A stretch of DNA of 8,414 bases from Flavobacteriales bacterium UBA4110 (GCA_002383165.1 DFXK01000015.1:60090-68503); one strand, 5' to 3'; counted from the stretch's first letter, positions 1 through 6,631 are shown. A program made the numbers and translations. The notes: a model not told the origin generated them from the sequence alone.

Positions 1-2027
1 CGCTGGGCAGATGGATAAAAGGTGAAGGAGAAGGGCAGGCTTTATATAATTCTATCAATGGAGAATTGGTAGCAACGGCAACTTCCAAAGGTTTGGATTT
101 TGGCGAAATGATGGATTACGCCAGAAAAATTGGTGGCCCAGCTTTGAGAAAATTGACTTTTCAGGAAAGAGGCTTGATGTTGAAGAAACTTGCTTTTCAT
201 CTGATGGAAAAGAAAGATGTTTTCTACAAAGTTAGCTGGGCAACTGGCGCAACAAAAGCAGATTCTTGGGTTGATATCGAAGGCGGAATTGGAAATCTCT
301 TTTCTAATGCATCTTTGAGAAGACAATTTCCCGATTTACCTTATTATATAGATGGAGATTCGGTCAAACTTGCGAAAGAAGGAACTTTCATCGGTCATCA
401 TATTTGTACGCCGAAACGTGGGGTTGCGATTCATATCAATGCCTTTAATTTTCCGGTTTGGGGAATGCTGGAAAAAATTGCGGTGAATCTCTTGGCGGGC
501 GTTCCAGCAATTGTGAAACCAGCAACAGCAACAAGTTTCCTAACCGAAGTAGTAGTTAAGGAAATCATCGCTTCTCAAATTTTACCGGAAGGAAGCTTGC
601 AATTAATTTGCGGTTCAGCCAATGGAATTCTGGATAATGTGACAATGGAAGATGTTGTGACATTCACAGGTTCAGCTTCTACAGGAAAAATGCTGAAAGC
701 TCATCCAAAAATTGTTGAAGAATCAGTGCCTTTTAATCTAGAAGCAGATTCTTTGAATGCAATGGTTTTAGGCGAAGATGCAAAACCCAGAACAGCGGAA
801 TTTGATTTGTTCATCAAAGAAGCAACGCGGGAAATGACAACCAAAGCCGGTCAAAAATGCACGGCTGTCAGAAGATTATTAGTTCCTGCAAATTTAGTTG
901 AGGATGTTCAGATGGCTCTTGGACAAAGACTTTCAACTGTAATTATCGGCGACCCGAATGTCGAAGGTGTGAGAATGGGCGCTTTGGCGAATAAAGATCA
1001 AGTAAAAGAAGTTTCTGAAAAAGTTCAGGAATTATCCAAAACTCAGGAAATCGTTTTCGGAAATCTGGAAAATTTTGAAGTGAAAGGTGCAGACAAAAAC
1101 AAAGGCGCATTTATTTCTCCGATTTTATTCCTCAATTCTGACCCGTTTAAATATACAGATTGTCATAACATCGAAGCTTTTGGACCGGTGAGTACAATCA
1201 TTCCTTATAATAATTTGGACGAAGCGATTGAGTTAGCAAGAATGGGAAAAGGGTCGCTTTGTTGTTCAGTTGTGACAGCTGATGACGATTTTGCAAGAGA
1301 TTTTGTTATCGGGGCAGCGTCTATGCACGGTCGAATTTTGATTCTTAATTCTGACTGTGCGAAAGAAAGTACAGGTCACGGTTCGCCATTGCCAATGCTG
1401 ATTCACGGAGGTCCGGGAAGAGCTGGCGGTGGAGAAGAAATGGGCGGAAAACGCGGCGTTCTTCATTATATGCAACGCACGGCGATTCAAGGTTCGCCAA
1501 CGACTTTGACACACATTACTCAGCAATATCAATACGGCGGAAAACAATGGGAAGATAACATTCATCCATTCAGAAAGCATTTTGAAGAATTGAAAATCGG
1601 CGAAACTTACATCACGGCAAAACATACGGTTACAGAGTCAGATATTACTAACTTTGCGAATGTTTCCGGTGATAATTTCTATGCGCATATGGATGCAACT
1701 TCTTTGGAAGGAACAATCTTCGAAGGCAGAGTTGCTCACGGATATTTCATCTTAAGTAAAGCTGCAGGATTGTTTGTTGATGCAAGAAAAGGTCCTGTTT
1801 TACTGAATTATGGTTTGGACGAATGTCGTTTTGTGAAACCTGTTTATCCCGGAATGACGATTGGTGTGAAGTTTACTTGCAAAGAAAAAATCAATCAGGA
1901 AAAACGCGACGAAGAAGATATTGCAAAAGGAATTGTTCGTTGGTTGGTTGACGTTTATGACGAAACCGGAGAAACAGTTGCGATTGCTACAATTCTTACA
2001 ATGGTTAAAAAACTTAATCAAGAATAA
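1..2027 (+). CDS. paaZ: Bifunctional PaaZ: oxepin-CoA hydrolase / 3-oxo-5,6-dehydrosuberyl-CoA semialdehyde dehydrogenase (5' partial)
   Basis: PaaZ opens the oxepin-CoA ring made from phenylacetyl-CoA and oxidises the resulting aldehyde with NADP, in the cytoplasm. The reading frame is open from base 3 (LGRWIKGEGEG...), so the start codon lies before the window; the TTG at 66 is internal. The visible part is 674 residues. Its N-terminal aldehyde dehydrogenase domain (about 1-520) shows the general-base Glu in NLEADS (visible residue 247) and the nucleophile Cys in GQKCTAV (286). These match E256 and C295 of E. coli PaaZ as I recall them, so about 9 residues are missing. The C-terminal MaoC-like hot-dog hydratase domain (about 540-670) keeps the catalytic Asp and His in SGDNFYAHMD (557 and 562). 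Both active sites look intact. A crotonase gene follows 89 nt downstream with no promoter between, so the two are probably cotranscribed. Family assignment is very secure. Confidence 0.96.
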   Translation, partial: LGRWIKGEGEGQALYNSINGELVATATSKGLDFGEMMDYARKIGGPALRKLTFQERGLMLKKLAFHLMEKKDVFYKVSWATGATKADSWVDIEGGIGNLFSNASLRRQFPDLPYYIDGDSVKLAKEGTFIGHHICTPKRGVAIHINAFNFPVWGMLEKIAVNLLAGVPAIVKPATATSFLTEVVVKEIIASQILPEGSLQLICGSANGILDNVTMEDVVTFTGSASTGKMLKAHPKIVEESVPFNLEADSLNAMVLGEDAKPRTAEFDLFIKEATREMTTKAGQKCTAVRRLLVPANLVEDVQMALGQRLSTVIIGDPNVEGVRMGALANKDQVKEVSEKVQELSKTQEIVFGNLENFEVKGADKNKGAFISPILFLNSDPFKYTDCHNIEAFGPVSTIIPYNNLDEAIELARMGKGSLCCSVVTADDDFARDFVIGAASMHGRILILNSDCAKESTGHGSPLPMLIHGGPGRAGGGEEMGGKRGVLHYMQRTAIQGSPTTLTHITQQYQYGGKQWEDNIHPFRKHFEELKIGETYITAKHTVTESDITNFANVSGDNFYAHMDATSLEGTIFEGRVAHGYFILSKAAGLFVDARKGPVLLNYGLDECRFVKPVYPGMTIGVKFTCKEKINQEKRDEEDIAKGIVRWLVDVYDETGETVAIATILTMVKKLNQE

Positions 2028-2056
2028 ACTTAAGAAACAAGAGAAAAGAATAAAGA

Positions 2057-2090
2057 TAAAAGATTGCGATTCAATATTTTAAATCTTTTA
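2057..2090 (+). repeat. Intercistronic AT-rich hairpin between paaZ and the crotonase gene
   Basis: A perfect 9-bp inverted repeat, TAAAAGATT (2057-2065) and AATCTTTTA (2082-2090), with a 16-nt loop. It lies 29 nt after the paaZ stop and 26 nt before the next start codon. It has no clear T-tract, so it is more likely an mRNA processing or stability element, or chance AT-rich pairing, than a terminator. Its 3' arm resembles the leaders of two later genes (see 3589-3675 and 4937-4960). Confidence 0.45.
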
Positions 2091-2116
2091 ACAATTCAAT
2101 TATTTAATATTAATTA

Positions 2117-2872
2117 ATGGAAGCTTACGTAAAATCAAACATAAAAAATGGAATCGGAACCATCGAGTTCTTTCATCCTCAAAGTAACTCGATGCCGAGT
2201 TCTCAACTTAGAAATCTTGTTGAAGAGATTAATAATCTTAGTAAAAATGATGAGGTCAAAGTTATTATTCTGAAAAGTGGAGGCGACAAAGCATTTTGTG
2301 CAGGCGCATCTTTTGACGAATTGATTTCAATCAAAGATTTTGAAACTGGAAAAACATTCTTTTCCGGTTTTGCGAATGTCATTAATGAGATGAGAAAATC
2401 TCCAAAACTAATTATCGCAAGAATCCACGGAAAAGCTGTTGGTGGCGGTGTTGGAATTGCCTGCGCTGCAGATTATACATTTGCAACAGAAAACGCTTCT
2501 GTGAAATTGAGCGAGTTGGCTGTCGGGATTGGACCTTTCGTGATTGGACCAGTTGTAGAAAAGAAAATCGGGACTTCGTCTTTTGCGCAATTGGCAATTA
2601 ATGCAACCGAATTTTATTCCGCAGAATGGGCGCAGGAAAAAAGTATGTACCAAGATGTTTATGAAACACCAGAAGAAATGGATGCAGAAATTAATCTCTT
2701 AGCTGAAAAATTGACAAAATCAAATCCTGAAGCAATGACTCAACTCAAAGAAATTTTTTGGAAAGGAACAGATCATTGGGATGATTTATTATCCGAGCGA
2801 GCCGGAATCAGTGGGAATCTTGTTCTATCGGACTTTACTGTGAATGCCATCAATCAATTTAAAAATAAATAA
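2117..2872 (+). CDS. Enoyl-CoA hydratase/isomerase family protein, probably of the phenylacetate pathway (PaaG/PaaF-like)
   Basis: A 251-residue crotonase-superfamily enzyme, close to the usual 255-265. The oxyanion-hole region AFCAGASFDEL (59-69) and the core HGKAVGGGVGIACAADY (104-120) are clear. Compared with rat crotonase, the first catalytic glutamate (E144, after the GGG) is replaced by Gly113. The second (E164) is kept as Glu133 in KLSELAVGIGP. A single acidic residue at the second site is more typical of enoyl-CoA isomerases than of two-glutamate hydratases. A PaaG-like isomerase role, or a related step on an acyl-CoA intermediate, is therefore plausible. The position directly after paaZ supports phenylacetate catabolism. 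Translation starts at the ATG at 2117 after an AT-rich leader without Shine-Dalgarno, and a strong terminator follows. The exact substrate cannot be told from sequence, so no symbol is given. Confidence 0.85.
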   Translation: MEAYVKSNIKNGIGTIEFFHPQSNSMPSSQLRNLVEEINNLSKNDEVKVIILKSGGDKAFCAGASFDELISIKDFETGKTFFSGFANVINEMRKSPKLIIARIHGKAVGGGVGIACAADYTFATENASVKLSELAVGIGPFVIGPVVEKKIGTSSFAQLAINATEFYSAEWAQEKSMYQDVYETPEEMDAEINLLAEKLTKSNPEAMTQLKEIFWKGTDHWDDLLSERAGISGNLVLSDFTVNAINQFKNK

Positions 2873-2879
2873 AAATTAA

Positions 2880-2917
2880 AAAACCGCCTTCACAATCTGG
2901 AAGGCGGTTTTGTTTTT
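2880..2917 (+). terminator. Rho-independent terminator of the paaZ-crotonase operon
   Basis: A perfect 12-bp stem, AAAACCGCCTTC (2880-2891) with GAAGGCGGTTTT (2900-2911), an 8-nt loop and a T-rich tail (TTTTGTTTTT). It starts 8 nt after the crotonase stop codon. The A-run before the stem would also provide a T-tract on the minus strand, but no convergent gene is seen. Confidence 0.93.
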
Positions 2918-3115
2918 CATTCGGAGATTGAATTAATTATCATCAATTAGTTGCATGCATAAGCATCAACTGATATAACACACTTCTTTTAATTAAGTTT
3001 GAAATTTATATCTCTACCACAAGCGTAGCATCCTTTTTGTTAAACTATATTTTCTACAAAACTTCTGTTTGCTAGTTTTGTGTTATTTTTAAATGATTAA
3101 ATTTATTTATAAATG
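2918..3115. other. Non-coding stretch between the paa terminator and the rpmE2 promoter, with two hairpins
   Basis: No coding sequence is recognisable here. It holds two inverted repeats. The first (2946-2974) is a 12-bp stem: ATTAGTTG plus ATGC pairs with GCATCAACTGAT around an ATAA loop, with one bulged C and one T-G pair. The second (3056-3081) is a perfect 8-bp repeat, ACAAAACT with AGTTTTGT, with a 10-nt loop; it ends 35 nt before the -33 element of the rpmE2 promoter. Neither has a good T-tract. Function is unknown: operator, remnant of a small RNA, or chance in AT-rich DNA. Confidence 0.5.
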
Positions 3116-3146
3116 TTTGCAAAATAAAAAAGTTTTCATATTTTTG
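3116..3146 (+). promoter_or_regulatory. Bacteroidota-type promoter of rpmE2
   Basis: The -33 element TTTG (3116-3119) and the -7 element TATTTTTG (3139-3146) are separated by 19 nt, matching the Bacteroidota primary-sigma consensus (TTTG, about 19-20 nt, TAnnTTTG). Transcription should start about 5-8 nt downstream, near 3152, giving a leader of roughly 110 nt before the L31 start codon. Confidence 0.8.
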
Positions 3147-3151
3147 CATCC

Positions 3152-3264
3152 TCAAAACCAGAGTTAGGATCCATTACATCCGATGCTCATATTATAACAA
3201 ATTTTAAACTTCTGAAAATGAAACCGAAAGGTGACATTTGATAATTAAAAAAAAGTATATCCAA
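3152..3264 (+). promoter_or_regulatory. Structured 5' leader of the L31 mRNA (candidate)
   Basis: This leader of about 110 nt is long for a single small ribosomal-protein gene. It contains a compact hairpin at 3216-3239: AAATG pairs with CATTT (5 bp), then a 2x2 internal loop (AA opposite GA), then ACC pairs with GGT, capped by a GAAA tetraloop of the GNRA class. It ends 25 nt before the L31 ATG. A smaller hairpin, GGAT/ATCC with a 7-nt loop, lies at 3167-3181. The hairpin also contains a 7-codon open frame (MKPKGDI, ATG 3218 to TGA 3239-3241). Many ribosomal-protein genes are autoregulated through their leaders; whether this one is cannot be told from one sequence. Confidence 0.4.
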
Positions 3265-3516
3265 ATGAAACAAGGCATACACCCGGAAAATTATAGATTA
3301 GTAGTTTTCAAAGATATGAGCAACGAAGAAATGTTCCTTTGCAAATCTACAGCTGAAACTAAAGATACTATCGAGTTCGAAGGAACTGAATATCCATTAA
3401 TCAAAATGGAAATCTCTTCAACTTCTCACCCTTTCTACACAGGTAAAACTAAATTAGTTGATACTGCTGGTAGAGTTGATAAGTTTATGAACAAATACAA
3501 AAAATTCGCTAAGTAA
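3265..3516 (+). CDS. rpmE2: 50S ribosomal protein L31, type B
   Basis: An 83-residue protein of the large ribosomal subunit, helping to bridge to the 30S head. The N-terminus MKQGIHPENYRLVVFKDM, the central block EYPLIKMEISSTSHPFYTG (about 42-60) and the C-terminal TAGRVDKFMNKYKKF are characteristic of type B L31. It lacks the zinc-binding CxxC of type A and has a single Cys (26). The ATG at 3265 is chosen because it gives the family N-terminus; an upstream in-frame TTG at 3238 would add nine residues (MIIKKKYIQ) foreign to the family. The gene is monocistronic, with its own promoter at 3116-3146 and terminator at 3541-3573. Most Bacteroidota appear to carry only type B L31, so this need not be a zinc-starvation paralogue. 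Confidence 0.97.
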   Translation: MKQGIHPENYRLVVFKDMSNEEMFLCKSTAETKDTIEFEGTEYPLIKMEISSTSHPFYTGKTKLVDTAGRVDKFMNKYKKFAK

Positions 3517-3540
3517 TCTTAGTCAATTTGTGCAAATATC

Positions 3541-3573
3541 AAAGCCTTTCGGATTTCCGAGAGGCTTTTTTTT
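3541..3573 (+). terminator. Rho-independent terminator of rpmE2
   Basis: A 12-bp stem: AAAGCCT (3541-3547) with AGGCTTT (3562-3568), a T-G wobble, then TCGG with CCGA around an ATTT loop, running into eight Ts (3566-3573). It lies 24 nt after the L31 stop codon and isolates rpmE2 from the next gene. Confidence 0.95.
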
Positions 3574-3575
3574 AT

Positions 3576-3583
3576 TATTTTTG
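3576..3583 (+). promoter_or_regulatory. Candidate -7 element for the GlmU-family gene
   Basis: TATTTTTG fits TAnnTTTG exactly and lies directly after the rpmE2 terminator, where a new promoter is needed. No TTTG is present at the expected -33 position, which is occupied by the terminator stem, so the promoter is weak or wrongly called. If used, transcription would start near 3589-3591, at the first base of the inverted heptamer element. Confidence 0.45.
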
Positions 3584-3588
3584 CTGAA

Positions 3589-3675
3589 CTAGAGATTAGA
3601 AGTTAGAAATGAGGTGTTAGAATTCTCCAAACCTCAAAATAATCTAAAATCTAAAATCTAAAATCTAAAATCTTA
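3589..3675 (+). repeat. Inverted heptamer-repeat element in the leader of the GlmU-family gene
   Basis: The left arm has 7-nt periodicity: CTAGAGA, TTAGAAG, TTAGAAA, TGAGGTG, TTAGAAT (3589-3623). The right arm has four perfect copies of AATCTAA and one AATCTTA (3641-3675). The arms are complementary. TGAGGT (3610-3615) pairs with ACCTCA (3631-3636) around a 15-nt loop. Further out, TTAGA units at 3603-3607 and 3596-3600 pair with TCTAA units, separated by 2x2 purine loops. The element ends 3 nt before the ATG at 3679, so it would form the whole 5' untranslated region and sequester the ribosome-binding region. From memory, similar interspersed TTAGAAG/CTAAAATCT strings are common between genes in Chryseobacterium-like genomes. 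Confidence 0.75.
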
Positions 3676-3678
3676 ATA

Positions 3679-4839
3679 ATGCAATTAGTATTCTCAGACG
3701 CACAATATTGGGAAGATTTTCTTCCACTAACTTTCACAAGACCAGTTGCAGAAATGCTAATGGGAATCCTGACTTTCTCAGAAAGATGGAAAAAATTGCT
3801 GGATATTGATGAGGTTTTCTACATTACAGAAAACTATCTTCAGGACAAATTCAAAAAGCCAGAACCAAAGCAGAGTCTTTTCATTGTTCCGAATTTCTTC
3901 CCTTCAGACGAGGTTTTGAAACAAATTAAAGAACTTCAGCCTGGTGAAGCCTTGGTTTATGAGAATGAAGTTTTGGTGGCAAACATAAATATGGAAAATT
4001 TCTCTCTGAATCAAATCAATAAAATGACGGACATTCACGAGAAATTATTTTTCATCGAGAAACCCACAGACATTTTTTCTTATAATGATAAAGCCATCGA
4101 TTTTGATTTCAAATTATTGACGGAAGGCAGAACTTCTCAAGAATTGTCTTCAACTAATGGATTTATCGGAGAAAAAGAAAATCTCTTTATAGAAGAAGGC
4201 GCAACGATAGAATTTTCAACCCTAAATTGCAAAACCGGAAAAATCTACATCGGAAAAAATGCGGAGATTATGGAAGGTTCTAATATCCGAGGTTCATTAG
4301 CACTTTGCGAAGAATCAAAAATTAATCTTGGAACCAAACTTTATGGCGGAACTACGATTGGTCCACATTCAAAAGTAGGTGGTGAAGTTAATAATATTGT
4401 GGTTTTCGGTTATACAAACAAAGGTCACGATGGTTTTGTTGGTAATTCTGTGATTGGAGAATGGTGTAATCTGGGCGCAGATACCAATTCATCAAATCTT
4501 AAAAATAATTACGCTTCGGTAAAACTTTGGAATTATAGAAAGAAAAGATTTCTTGATACAGGTTTGCAATTTTGTGGACTTATAATGGGCGACCATTCCA
4601 AAACTGCAATCAATACACAGCTGAATACAGGAACTGTTGTCGGCGTCGCAGCTAATATTTTCAAATCCGGTTTCCCACCAAACTTAGTGGATAGTTTTTC
4701 TTGGGGCGGAATGAAAGGTGATGAGAAATTCAAACTCGAAAAATCTTACGAAGTTGCAGAAAAAGCAATGGAACGCAGAAAAATTGCAATAACCGAAACG
4801 GATAAAGATATTTTGAAGTACATTTATAATGAGTTTTAA
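3679..4839 (+). CDS. GlmU-family protein: putative sugar nucleotidyltransferase with left-handed beta-helix acyltransferase domain
   Basis: A 386-residue protein of the Bacteroidota-type GlmU-like family, thought to make UDP-N-acetylglucosamine for peptidoglycan and surface glycans (acetylation of glucosamine-1-phosphate, then uridylylation), in the cytoplasm. Residues 1-150 form a divergent nucleotidyltransferase domain. The family signature LPLTFTRPVAEMLMGI (15-30) stands where classical GlmU has its Gly-rich GxGTRM loop, which is absent. Residues about 160-350 are hexapeptide repeats of a left-handed beta-helix (for example IYIGKNAEIMEGSNI and LYGGTTIGPHSKVGG). GHDGFVGNSVIGEWCNLGADT (249-269) resembles the GlmU acetyltransferase active-site region, with His250 the likely base. 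It is shorter than E. coli GlmU (456), mainly at the N-terminal domain. The ATG at 3679 follows the heptamer repeat directly. Family is secure; exact activity is inferred. Confidence 0.88.
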   Translation: MQLVFSDAQYWEDFLPLTFTRPVAEMLMGILTFSERWKKLLDIDEVFYITENYLQDKFKKPEPKQSLFIVPNFFPSDEVLKQIKELQPGEALVYENEVLVANINMENFSLNQINKMTDIHEKLFFIEKPTDIFSYNDKAIDFDFKLLTEGRTSQELSSTNGFIGEKENLFIEEGATIEFSTLNCKTGKIYIGKNAEIMEGSNIRGSLALCEESKINLGTKLYGGTTIGPHSKVGGEVNNIVVFGYTNKGHDGFVGNSVIGEWCNLGADTNSSNLKNNYASVKLWNYRKKRFLDTGLQFCGLIMGDHSKTAINTQLNTGTVVGVAANIFKSGFPPNLVDSFSWGGMKGDEKFKLEKSYEVAEKAMERRKIAITETDKDILKYIYNEF

Positions 4840-4861
4840 TTTTAAAACTCATTTTTTATTT
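4828..4861 (+). terminator. Rho-independent terminator overlapping the 3' end of the GlmU-family gene
   Basis: A perfect 10-bp stem, AATGAGTTTT (4828-4837) with AAAACTCATT (4844-4853), a 6-nt loop and a T-rich tail (TTTTTTATTTT). The left arm contains the last sense codons and the first base of the stop codon (TAA 4837-4839), so coding sequence and terminator share bases. Confidence 0.85.
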
Positions 4862-4894
4862 TCAATTTAACTTACTTTACAATTCACGAAAGCA

Positions 4895-4921
4895 TTTTGT
4901 CTCAAAGTTTGCTTATTTTTG
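4895..4921 (+). promoter_or_regulatory. Candidate promoter of the envelope gene group
   Basis: The -7 element TATTTTTG (4914-4921) fits the consensus. The only TTTG upstream (4896-4899, in TTTTG) is 14 nt away, shorter than the usual 19-20 nt, so the -33 assignment is weak. The site lies between the previous terminator and the lipoprotein start and would give a leader of about 50 nt. Confidence 0.55.
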
Positions 4922-4936
4922 CGCTTAAGTAAAATT

Positions 4937-4960
4937 GATTTTAGGCTAATTTCTAAAATC
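4937..4960 (+). repeat. Leader hairpin before the Ig-like lipoprotein gene
   Basis: A perfect 8-bp inverted repeat, GATTTTAG (4937-4944) with CTAAAATC (4953-4960) and an 8-nt loop, in the predicted 5' untranslated region and ending 18 nt before the ATG. The right arm and following bases (CTAAAATCTAAC) share the heptad of the larger element at 3589-3675. Confidence 0.5.
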
Positions 4961-4978
4961 TAACATCATAATTTAATA

Positions 4979-6631
4979 ATGAAGCAGTTTCTTCTTTGGC
5001 TTTTTGCATCGTTGGTTTTGGTAAGTTGTGCCAGAGTGGGTTCGCCCATCGGTGGTGACAAAGATACCATTCCTCCGAAAATGGTTAGTTCTAACATCGA
5101 TACCACAAGGATTAATGTTCCCAGAGATCTTAAAGAATTAAGAATCGATTTTGATGAATATATAACGCTGAAGGATATCAATAAGAATCTGATTATTTCG
5201 CCACCAATTAAATACACCAAGATTATTCCTTCATCTATGGGGAATAAATACCTCCAGATCCAATGGAAAGATACTTTGCAAGCCAATACAACATATAATT
5301 TCAACTTCGGAAATTCTGTCGTAGATCTCAATGAGAGTAATCCTTTGCCTTATTTCAATTTTGCTTTTTCTACTGGAGAAAAGATAGATGATCTTTTCAT
5401 TAGTGGAACTATTTCCGATGCCTTGGGTAGTGATAAAAACTCGGAAGGTAAAGAGAAAAACCTCGTTGTAGGACTGTACCAGGCCAAAGATTCTATGGAT
5501 TACCGCCAGAAGCCTTATTATATTACAAAAGCTGATCCTGATGGCTATTATGAGTTAAATTATCTTACACCGGGAAAATATAGAATTGTCGGATTTGATG
5601 ATGAAAATGGAAATTCAATTTTTGATCCAGGAAAGGAAAGTATATCTTTTCAGAAAGAAACTATTGATCTGACAAAAAGTATTTCCGGGCTTAGACTAAA
5701 AACATTTGCGTCAAAAAAACTGATCAAGTACAAGGAAATGGCAATTTCTACAGGTGGTGTGTTAATGACTTTTGAAGGAAATCCGGATAAGGTGATTGTG
5801 AAAGCTGTTGGCGATAAACCTTCGCATTATAAAGTAACACACAAGCTGAGATCGGATTCTGTAAAGGTTTGGTTTGATGCAGGAAAAGAAAATATTGGTG
5901 TAGCTGTAAGTGAAAACCTCAAATTTTCTTATGATACCGGAACAAAACAGGATACGGTTTCTGTTTTCTACAAGAAACCAGCGAAGGAAGATATGACGGT
6001 TTCGAATCCTTTTTCCAATGACCTTGCGCCGGGTTCGGATTTTAGGTTCTCTTCTAATTATATTATTAACAAAATTCAGCCGGAAAACTGGAAACTGGAA
6101 TCTGATAGCATATCGCAGAACTTCACGGCTAAGATTTCCGAGTCAGATTCTACACAGGTAATCGTGAAATCTGATTTTATCATTGGGAAAAAATACAAGC
6201 TTACGGTTCCGAAAAACACAGTGATTTCTTTTTATAACAGATTAAGCGAAAGTGTTCGTTTCGATTTTGAAGCCGCCAAGCCAGAAGAATTCGGAAGTTT
6301 TACAGTAAATCTTGTCAATAAGCCTGAGCATAATTTCTGGATTCAATTGCTGAATGATAAGAATGAACCCGTCTACCAAAAGTTTACCAAAGAGTCATTA
6401 ATAAAGTTTATCAATCTCAAACCAGCATCTTATAAATTAAGAATTTTGGTAGATAATAATGATAACGGTTTCTGGGACAGTTCAGATTTCGCAACAGAAA
6501 CCTTATCGGAAGATGTTTATCTTTATAGAAAAGCAGGAGACAAGGATGTAATGACCAAAATCAATATTCGTCCGATGTGGGAAATTAATGAAAACTGGGA
6601 TTTAACTAAAGAAGAACAGTCAGTCAATTGA
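4979..6631 (+). CDS. Outer-membrane lipoprotein with N-terminal Ig-like (Big_5) domain
   Basis: A 550-residue secreted lipoprotein. The signal peptide MKQFLLWLFASLVLVSC ends in a lipobox with the lipidated Cys at 17. The mature start (ARVGSPIGGDKDTIPP) has the Gly-Gly/Asp-Lys-Asp/Pro-Pro pattern of a widespread Bacteroidota lipoprotein family. There is no acidic cluster right after Cys17, unlike the surface-export signal of flavobacterial lipoproteins, so a periplasmic-facing location is somewhat more likely. Residues about 31-133 form a bacterial Ig-like domain (IPPKMVSS...FAFSTG). Two later beta-sandwich modules each end in a PGKYRI/PASYKL strand followed by an Asp/Asn-rich loop: DDENGNSIFD (207-216) and DNNDNGFWDSSD (492-503). 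Both resemble EF-hand or dockerin calcium loops. The stop overlaps the next gene's start (TTGA), indicating coupled translation. The specific role is unknown. Confidence 0.85.
   Translation: MKQFLLWLFASLVLVSCARVGSPIGGDKDTIPPKMVSSNIDTTRINVPRDLKELRIDFDEYITLKDINKNLIISPPIKYTKIIPSSMGNKYLQIQWKDTLQANTTYNFNFGNSVVDLNESNPLPYFNFAFSTGEKIDDLFISGTISDALGSDKNSEGKEKNLVVGLYQAKDSMDYRQKPYYITKADPDGYYELNYLTPGKYRIVGFDDENGNSIFDPGKESISFQKETIDLTKSISGLRLKTFASKKLIKYKEMAISTGGVLMTFEGNPDKVIVKAVGDKPSHYKVTHKLRSDSVKVWFDAGKENIGVAVSENLKFSYDTGTKQDTVSVFYKKPAKEDMTVSNPFSNDLAPGSDFRFSSNYIINKIQPENWKLESDSISQNFTAKISESDSTQVIVKSDFIIGKKYKLTVPKNTVISFYNRLSESVRFDFEAAKPEEFGSFTVNLVNKPEHNFWIQLLNDKNEPVYQKFTKESLIKFINLKPASYKLRILVDNNDNGFWDSSDFATETLSEDVYLYRKAGDKDVMTKINIRPMWEINENWDLTKEEQSVN

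Noticed and set aside
66..68. TTG as the start codon of paaZ
   Set aside because: The frame upstream is open to the window edge and encodes the normal PaaZ N-terminal sequence (RWIKGEGEG).
42..326. Minus-strand open frames inside paaZ, the crotonase, GlmU-like, lipoprotein, heme and barrel genes
   Set aside because: They lie antisense to well-supported genes, have low-complexity or Cys/Ser-rich products and match no family I know.
2028..2116. Separate promoter for the crotonase gene
   Set aside because: No TAnnTTTG element is present between the two genes.
3056..3081. ACAAAACT/AGTTTTGT repeat as a terminator
   Set aside because: The stem is 8 bp and mostly A-T, followed by a broken T-run, and no gene upstream needs it because the paa operon already has a strong terminator.
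3187..3203. Zur-like half site (ATTATAACAAAT) before rpmE2
   Set aside because: There is no second half site, and sole type B L31 genes in Bacteroidota need not be zinc-regulated.
3238..3264. TTG start giving a 92-residue L31
   Set aside because: The extra nine residues do not belong to the family, and the ATG at 3265 gives the standard MKxGIHP start.
3641..3675. CRISPR-like repeat array
   Set aside because: The units are 7 nt and contiguous, without spacers, so this is a simple tandem repeat.
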